Source: an uncultured Rhodospirillales bacterium (GTDB taxonomy: Bacteria; Pseudomonadota; Alphaproteobacteria; Acetobacterales; Acetobacteraceae). From it: 45,498 nucleotides of DNA. The notes beneath the pieces were generated by a model. That model was not told the origin of the DNA. It saw only the letters and a list, made by a program, of their open reading frames with translations, and searched no databases. The stretch spans positions 1 through 45,498 of the forward strand of contig CAIPHQ010000163.1 in the NCBI GenBank assembly GCA_903864895.1, given 5' to 3'. Each line of letters opens with the position of its first letter. The stretch's first letter is position 1. Made by a program: the position numbers and the translations under genes. Shown in pieces: positions 41,307-45,498 of the stretch.

Positions 41307-44090
41307 TCAATGCGCCTCAGCCCATGTCCTGCCGATCCCGGTCTCCACCACCAGCGGCACCGATAGCGTGGCCGCCGCCTGCATCACGTCGCGGGCCAGC
41401 GCAGCCGTGGCATCGGCTTCGGCGTCCGGCGCTTCGAACAGCAATTCGTCGTGCACCTGCAGCAGCATCCGCGCCGACAGCCCGGCTTCGCGCAGCGCTG
41501 CGGGCAGTTTGACCATGGCGCGCTTGATGATGTCCGCCGCCCCGCCCTGCAACGGCGCGTTGATGGCCTGCCGCTCGGCATAGCCGCGCCGCGCCGGGTT
41601 CTTGTCGGCGATGCCCGGAATCCAGCAGCGGCGGCCCAACGGGCTGAGCACGAAACCGTGGATGCGCGCTTCTTCCCGTGTACGTTCCATGTAGGTGCGG
41701 ATGGCGGGGTAACGGGCGAAATAGGCGTCGATATAGGTCTTGGCTTCACCCGGCGCGATCTGCAGTTGCCGCGCGAGGCCGAAGGCGCTGATGCCGTAGA
41801 TGATGCCGAAATTGATCGCCTTGGCGCGGCGGCGCGTCATGGCGTCCATGCCCTGCATGGGCACGCCAAACACTTCGCTGGCGGTGCGGGTGTGAATGTC
41901 CTCACCGGCGGCAAAACTCGCCTTCAGTTGCGGAATATCGGCCACATGCGCCAGCAGGCGCAGTTCGATTTGCGAGTAATCGGCGCTGACCAGTACATGC
42001 CCGGTCTCGGCGATGAAGGCGCGGCGGATGCGGCTGCCTTCTTCGGTGCGGATCGGGATGTTCTGCAAGTTCGGATCGGTGGAGGACAGCCGCCCGGTGC
42101 TGGCGATGGCCATGGCGTAAGACGTGTGCACGCGCCCGGTGGCCGGATTGATCTGCTCCACCAGCGCATCGGCGTAGGTGGATTTCAGTTTGGCCAGTTG
42201 CCGCCATTCCAGAACCCGCGCGGGCAGATCGTGGCCCTGTTCGGCAAGCGCCTGCAGCACGCTGGCATCGGTGCCCCACGCGCCGGTCTTCATGCGCTTG
42301 CCGCCGGGCAGGCCCATGCGGTCGAACAGGATTTCGCCGAGTTGCTTGGCGCTGGCGACGTTGAACGGCTCACCGGCCATGCGGTGGATGTCGATTTCCA
42401 TCACGCCCATGCGCTGCTCGAAATCCTTCGACATCGCACGCAGATCGGCGGCATCCACTTTCACGCCCGCCGCCTCCATGTCCTGCAACACCGGCGACAG
42501 GCGGCGGTCGATCTGTTCGTACAGGGCCAGCGCCTTGTTTTCCCGCAGGCGCGGGTGCAGCGCCTGCCACAGCCGCAGCGTGACATCGGTGTCTTCCGCC
42601 GCATACGCGGTGGCGCTGTCCAGCGGCACCTGCCCGAAACTGATGCGGCCCTTGCCGGTGCCGGTGACGGAATCGTAGCTGACCGGGGTATGGCCGAGAT
42701 GCAGCGAAGACAGTTCGTCCATGCCGTGGCCATGCGCGCCGGCATCCTGCGCGTAGGAGATCAGCATGGTGTCGTCGATGGGTGTCGCGCGCGGCGCCCC
42801 GGCGCGTTCCAGCATCGTCATGTCAAACTTGGCGTTCTGAAAGATTTTCAGGACCGAAGGATCGGACAGCAACGGCGATAGCAGCGCGATGGCGGCTTCG
42901 GGGCGCAACTGCGCCGCAATCACGTTTTCCAGCGTGCCTTCATGGCGCAGCGGCACGTAGCAGGAGCGGCCGGGCGCGGTGGCCAGCGAGAACCCCACCA
43001 CGTGGCAGATCTGCGCGTCCAGCCCGTCGGTTTCAGTGTCCACCGCCACAACGCCGGCCGCGGTGGCCTCGGCGATCCATGCGGCAAGCTGCTCGGCGGT
43101 GGTGACGGCTGTGTAGGGACCGAACGGCACGGTTTGCGGGGCGGGCGGGGCGGCTTCGGGCGGTGGCTCGGCGGCCTGCACGGCCGCGTGGGCAGCGGCA
43201 GCCGGGGTTGGCCCAAGCGCCTTGTGGCCTTCCAGACCCAGCCGGGTCAGCGTGGAGCGGAAGCCCTGCGCCAGCAGCCACGTGGACAGTTTCGTAGGAT
43301 CTGCCTCACGCACCGCCAGCTGCTCGAACGGCACCGGCAGCGGCACGTCGTCGCGCAGTTCCACCAGTTTGCGGGAGATGCGGGCGGCTTCGGCGAATTC
43401 GATCAGATTGTCGCGCCGCTTGGAGGGTTTCATCGAGGGCGCTGCGGCCAGCACCGCCTCGACATCGCCGTATTCCTGAATCAGTTGCGCCGCATTCTTT
43501 GGCCCGATGCCGGGCACGCCGGGCACGTTATCGACCGAATCGCCCATCAGGGCCTGCACTTCGACCAGTTTTTCCGGCGGCACGCCGAACTTCTCCAGCA
43601 CCTCGGCCAGTCCGATGGGCTTCTGCTTGAGGGGGTCCTGCATATCCACGCCGTCGCGGATCAGTTGCATCAGATCCTTGTCGGACGACACGATGGTCGC
43701 ACGCGCGCCCGCCGCCACGGCAGCGCGGGCGTAGCTCGCGATCAGGTCGTCGGCTTCCCAGTCCGCCAGTTCAATGGCGGGCACGTTGAAGGCCTCGGTT
43801 GCCTCGCGCACCAGCGCGAATTGCGGGCGCAGTTCTTCGGGTGGTTCCGGGCGCTGGGCCTTGTAGGCCTCATACAGCCGGTTGCGGAACGTGTAGCGCC
43901 CGGCGTCGAAAATCACTGCGATATGCGTGCCCGCGTGATCCTTCAGCAGCCGTGCCAGCATGTTGGTGAAGCCGAACACGGCGTTCACCGGCGTGCCGTC
44001 GGGCCGGGTCATCGGCGGCAAGGCATGGAAGGCGCGGAAAATGAAGCCCGAGCCGTCGATCAGCAGCAGATGCGGCCCGCCGGCGGCCAT
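41307..44090 (-). CDS. polA: DNA polymerase I
   Basis: PolA fills gaps and removes RNA primers. The 927-residue protein has the 5'-3' exonuclease domain (LLIDGSGFIFRAFHA; SSDKDLMQL; GDSVDNVPGVPGIG), an active-looking 3'-5' proofreading domain (VDTETD with D351 and E353; QNAKFDM) and the polymerase domain with SADYSQIELR (D704), the O-helix RRRAKAINFGIIYG and QVHDELLFEAP (D881). Catalytic residues fall one position from E. coli D705 and D882, which supports ATG 44090 rather than the GTG at 44132. It starts 16 bp after the zinc-finger gene. Confidence 0.97.
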   Translation of the reverse strand: MAAGGPHLLLIDGSGFIFRAFHALPPMTRPDGTPVNAVFGFTNMLARLLKDHAGTHIAVIFDAGRYTFRNRLYEAYKAQRPEPPEELRPQFALVREATEAFNVPAIELADWEADDLIASYARAAVAAGARATIVSSDKDLMQLIRDGVDMQDPLKQKPIGLAEVLEKFGVPPEKLVEVQALMGDSVDNVPGVPGIGPKNAAQLIQEYGDVEAVLAAAPSMKPSKRRDNLIEFAEAARISRKLVELRDDVPLPVPFEQLAVREADPTKLSTWLLAQGFRSTLTRLGLEGHKALGPTPAAAAHAAVQAAEPPPEAAPPAPQTVPFGPYTAVTTAEQLAAWIAEATAAGVVAVDTETDGLDAQICHVVGFSLATAPGRSCYVPLRHEGTLENVIAAQLRPEAAIALLSPLLSDPSVLKIFQNAKFDMTMLERAGAPRATPIDDTMLISYAQDAGAHGHGMDELSSLHLGHTPVSYDSVTGTGKGRISFGQVPLDSATAYAAEDTDVTLRLWQALHPRLRENKALALYEQIDRRLSPVLQDMEAAGVKVDAADLRAMSKDFEQRMGVMEIDIHRMAGEPFNVASAKQLGEILFDRMGLPGGKRMKTGAWGTDASVLQALAEQGHDLPARVLEWRQLAKLKSTYADALVEQINPATGRVHTSYAMAIASTGRLSSTDPNLQNIPIRTEEGSRIRRAFIAETGHVLVSADYSQIELRLLAHVADIPQLKASFAAGEDIHTRTASEVFGVPMQGMDAMTRRRAKAINFGIIYGISAFGLARQLQIAPGEAKTYIDAYFARYPAIRTYMERTREEARIHGFVLSPLGRRCWIPGIADKNPARRGYAERQAINAPLQGGAADIIKRAMVKLPAALREAGLSARMLLQVHDELLFEAPDAEADATAALARDVMQAAATLSVPLVVETGIGRTWAEAH

Positions 44091-44106
44091 CGCCGCGCGC
44101 TCCGCC

Positions 44107-44298
44107 TCAGTGCCCGCCGCCGTGGCCGGCACCCTCGTTCAGCACATACATCCGCGAGCAGTACGGGCACTGCACCTGATGATCCACAATGCGCAGCCAC
44201 ACGCGCGGATGGCCCAGCGCGCCATCGCCGCCGTCGCAGGCCACCACGGCGTCATCGACATGGATGGTCTCGGTGGGGGCGGTGGCTATGGCGGTCAT
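44107..44298 (-). CDS. zf-CHCC zinc-finger protein
   Basis: The 63-residue protein has VVACDGGDGALGHPRVWL, then VQCPYCSRMYVL. The C..H..C..C ligand set (C21, H30, C44, C47) and the GGxGALGHPRV box define the zf-CHCC family, which includes the complex I accessory subunit NDUFS6. Bacterial members are small soluble proteins of unsettled role, often beside polA in alphaproteobacteria. AAAGGA lies 7 bases before ATG 44298. Confidence 0.9.
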   Translation of the reverse strand: MTAIATAPTETIHVDDAVVACDGGDGALGHPRVWLRIVDHQVQCPYCSRMYVLNEGAGHGGGH

Positions 44299-44341
44299 GG
44301 GCAGTCCTTTCAGGCCGGGGGATGCAGGCGAAGGGCGGGCC

Positions 44342-45373
44342 ATGATACCCCTGCTGGCTATGCATTCAACCTTGCAAGACCGTGATGCCGCATCCTGGCT
44401 GACCCGGCGTGCCGTGCTGGGCGCGTTGCCACTGGCCGGGTGTGGCGTAGTGACGCTGGCAGCGGAGCCGTTGGCGGTGCCGGGGCGGTACCAGAACGGC
44501 ACGTTCGTGATGCAAGACGGCACAAGACTGCCCTATCGGCGCTGGCGCCCGGCGGGACCTCCAACGGTGGTGGCGCTGGCGTTGCATGGCTTCAATGACA
44601 GCCGCGACGCTTGGGATCTGCCAGCCACCGAGCTCTGCGCCGCCGGGTTCGTGATTTACGCGCCCGACCAGCGGGGATTTGGCGGCACCGCCACCCGAGG
44701 CCAGTGGTCCAGCACGGCACAAATGGTCGCAGATGCTGCCGACATGGCCCGGCAGGTGCAGGCGTTGCACCCGGCAGCCCAATTGGTGCTGTTGGGTGAA
44801 AGCATGGGCGGCGCCGTTCTGATGTGCCTTGCCACCAGCGGGCAGGCACCTGCGGGTGCGCGCTACGTGCTCTCGGCACCGGCCGTCTGGGGCCGCATCA
44901 CCATGAACGCCGCCATGCGTCTGGGTCTGTGGCTGACATCCGCACTCTTGCCGGGGCTGGCAGTCAGCCGCGCTCCGGTGCGGGTTGTGGCCTCCGACAA
45001 TCGTGAAGCGCTCGTACGCCTGTCGCGCGACCCGCTGACGCTGCATACGACCAGGTTTGGCACGCTGCGCGGCCTGGTGGACCTTATGGACGCGGCCCTG
45101 TCCGCCGCCCCGGCCTTCACCGCGCCCGGACTGTTCCTGTATGGCGGGCGCGACGAACTGGTACCGCCCGGGGCCATGGCCCGGATGTGGCGCCGGCTGC
45201 CAAACGGTGACACGGTGCGCGCCTATTACCCGCAAGCCTATCACCTGCTGCTGCGCGACATGCACCGCGCCGCGCCCTTGCAGGACATCGCCACTTGGGC
45301 GCAGGCAGCGGATGCGCCATTGCCTTCCGGTGCCGATCGCGCGGCAGAAAGTTGGCTTGCACGCCAACCCTGA
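44342..45373 (+). CDS. Lysophospholipase-like serine hydrolase with lipobox
   Basis: The 343-residue protein has a twin-Arg signal-like start, LTRRAVLGALPLAGC, whose LAGC (C34) is a good lipobox, so a lipid-anchored envelope protein is likely. The alpha/beta hydrolase domain shows LHGFNDSRDAW (oxyanion part), APDQRGFGGT, nucleophile LLGESMGGA (S154), acid region YGGRDELVPP and His in YPQAYHLLLRD. This is the Hydrolase_4 (monoacylglycerol lipase/lysophospholipase) pattern. The substrate is probably a lipid ester but is not proven. Start ATG 44342 follows AAGGG; ATG 44360 is another option. It is divergent from the zf-CHCC gene. Confidence 0.88.
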   Translation: MIPLLAMHSTLQDRDAASWLTRRAVLGALPLAGCGVVTLAAEPLAVPGRYQNGTFVMQDGTRLPYRRWRPAGPPTVVALALHGFNDSRDAWDLPATELCAAGFVIYAPDQRGFGGTATRGQWSSTAQMVADAADMARQVQALHPAAQLVLLGESMGGAVLMCLATSGQAPAGARYVLSAPAVWGRITMNAAMRLGLWLTSALLPGLAVSRAPVRVVASDNREALVRLSRDPLTLHTTRFGTLRGLVDLMDAALSAAPAFTAPGLFLYGGRDELVPPGAMARMWRRLPNGDTVRAYYPQAYHLLLRDMHRAAPLQDIATWAQAADAPLPSGADRAAESWLARQP

Positions 45374-45401
45374 TTGCGAAGGCTTTCCCCGCAGCGCAAT
45401 C
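45372..45401. terminator. Weak inverted repeat before the tRNA gene
   Basis: GATTGCG (45372-45378) and CGCAATC (45395-45401) form a 7-bp stem with a 16-base loop right after the hydrolase stop. No T-run follows. It may slow read-through into the tRNA gene. Confidence 0.25.
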
Positions 45402-45421
45402 CGCGCTATGCACTACTCGCG

Positions 45422-45498
45422 GGACCCGTAGCTCAGCTGGATAGAGCGTTGCCCTCCGAAGGCAAAGGTCGTACGTTCGAATCGTATCGGGTCCGCCA
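45422..45498 (+). tRNA. tRNA-Arg, anticodon CCG
   Basis: The 77-base gene ends exactly at the window edge. The acceptor stem is GGACCCG paired with CGGGTCC, discriminator G, and an encoded CCA. The anticodon arm TTGCC-CTCCGAA-GGCAA gives anticodon CCG, which reads CGG, a common Arg codon in GC-rich genomes. The T arm has GTTCGAATC. All parts are intact. Confidence 0.95.

Noticed and set aside
45422-45498. tRNA-Arg as an attachment site for an integrated element
   Set aside because: No integrase gene and no repeat of the tRNA 3' end was noticed in the window. The sequence beyond the tRNA is not available.
1-45498. CRISPR arrays, insertion sequences, rRNA genes
   Set aside because: No regularly spaced repeats, transposase motifs or rRNA sequence were seen on either strand.

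Overview
The window is GC-rich, almost gap-free bacterial chromosome. Gene content points to an alphaproteobacterium: ChvI/ChvG beside a short HprK, RapZ and a regulatory-type PTS, argH next to an LptM-like lipoprotein, lysA next to a TIGR02302/DUF4175 protein, and a zf-CHCC protein next to polA. Acetobacteraceae (Rhodospirillales) is my best guess, but no marker gene here proves the family. The window holds about 41 protein genes and one tRNA-Arg; no intergenic stretch exceeds about 150 bp.

Layout. 1-313: tail of a Gfo/Idh/MocA oxidoreductase and a 32-codon membrane peptide whose ribosome-binding site lies inside a hairpin. 368-8990 (minus): a long amino-acid operon, argH - lipoprotein - PLP lyase - CE4-type deacetylase - M20 deacylase - lysA - TIGR02302 protein, mostly joined by 4-base overlaps. 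8997-13233 (plus): a TlpA thioredoxin, a sulfotransferase and a very unusual protein with two GT61 glycosyltransferase domains joined by a Pro/Ala linker. 13222-21641 (minus): a complete potassium-uptake operon (27-codon ORF, kdpF, A, B, C, D, E) that ends in ptsN, the gene for EIIA-Ntr. 21777-27278: an AtzH/HpxZ-like protein, a second Gfo/Idh oxidoreductase, a polyprenyl-phosphate sugar transferase, creatinase and argE. 27282-29427: a CGNR regulator divergent from an exported alpha/beta hydrolase and a SnoaL-like protein, with a symmetric four-half-site operator between them. 29455-36873: a HugZ-like protein, then chvI-chvG-hprK-rapZ-ptsM-ptsH-ptsI on the plus strand. 36887-41195 (minus): a four-gene module of SNF2 helicase, BREX-type ATPase, degenerate ATPase paralogue and an unknown protein, with its own promoter and operator. 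41307-44298 (minus): polA and a zinc-finger gene. 44342-45498: a lipoprotein-like hydrolase and tRNA-Arg(CCG).

How the parts fit. Two regions belong to one regulatory theme. PtsI, HPr, PtsM, HprK and RapZ form a phosphorelay with no sugar permease in view, and EIIA-Ntr, a usual end point of such relays, is encoded with the KdpD/KdpE potassium sensor. In enterobacteria EIIA-Ntr acts on KdpD, so the gene order suggests direct wiring here. The best candidate for an undescribed system is the four-gene ATPase/helicase module at 36.9-41.2 kb. It pairs an intact BREX-type ATP-binding protein with a paralogue that has lost both its P-loop and Walker B acid, has patches of low GC, and lacks the methylase and PglZ genes of a BREX locus.
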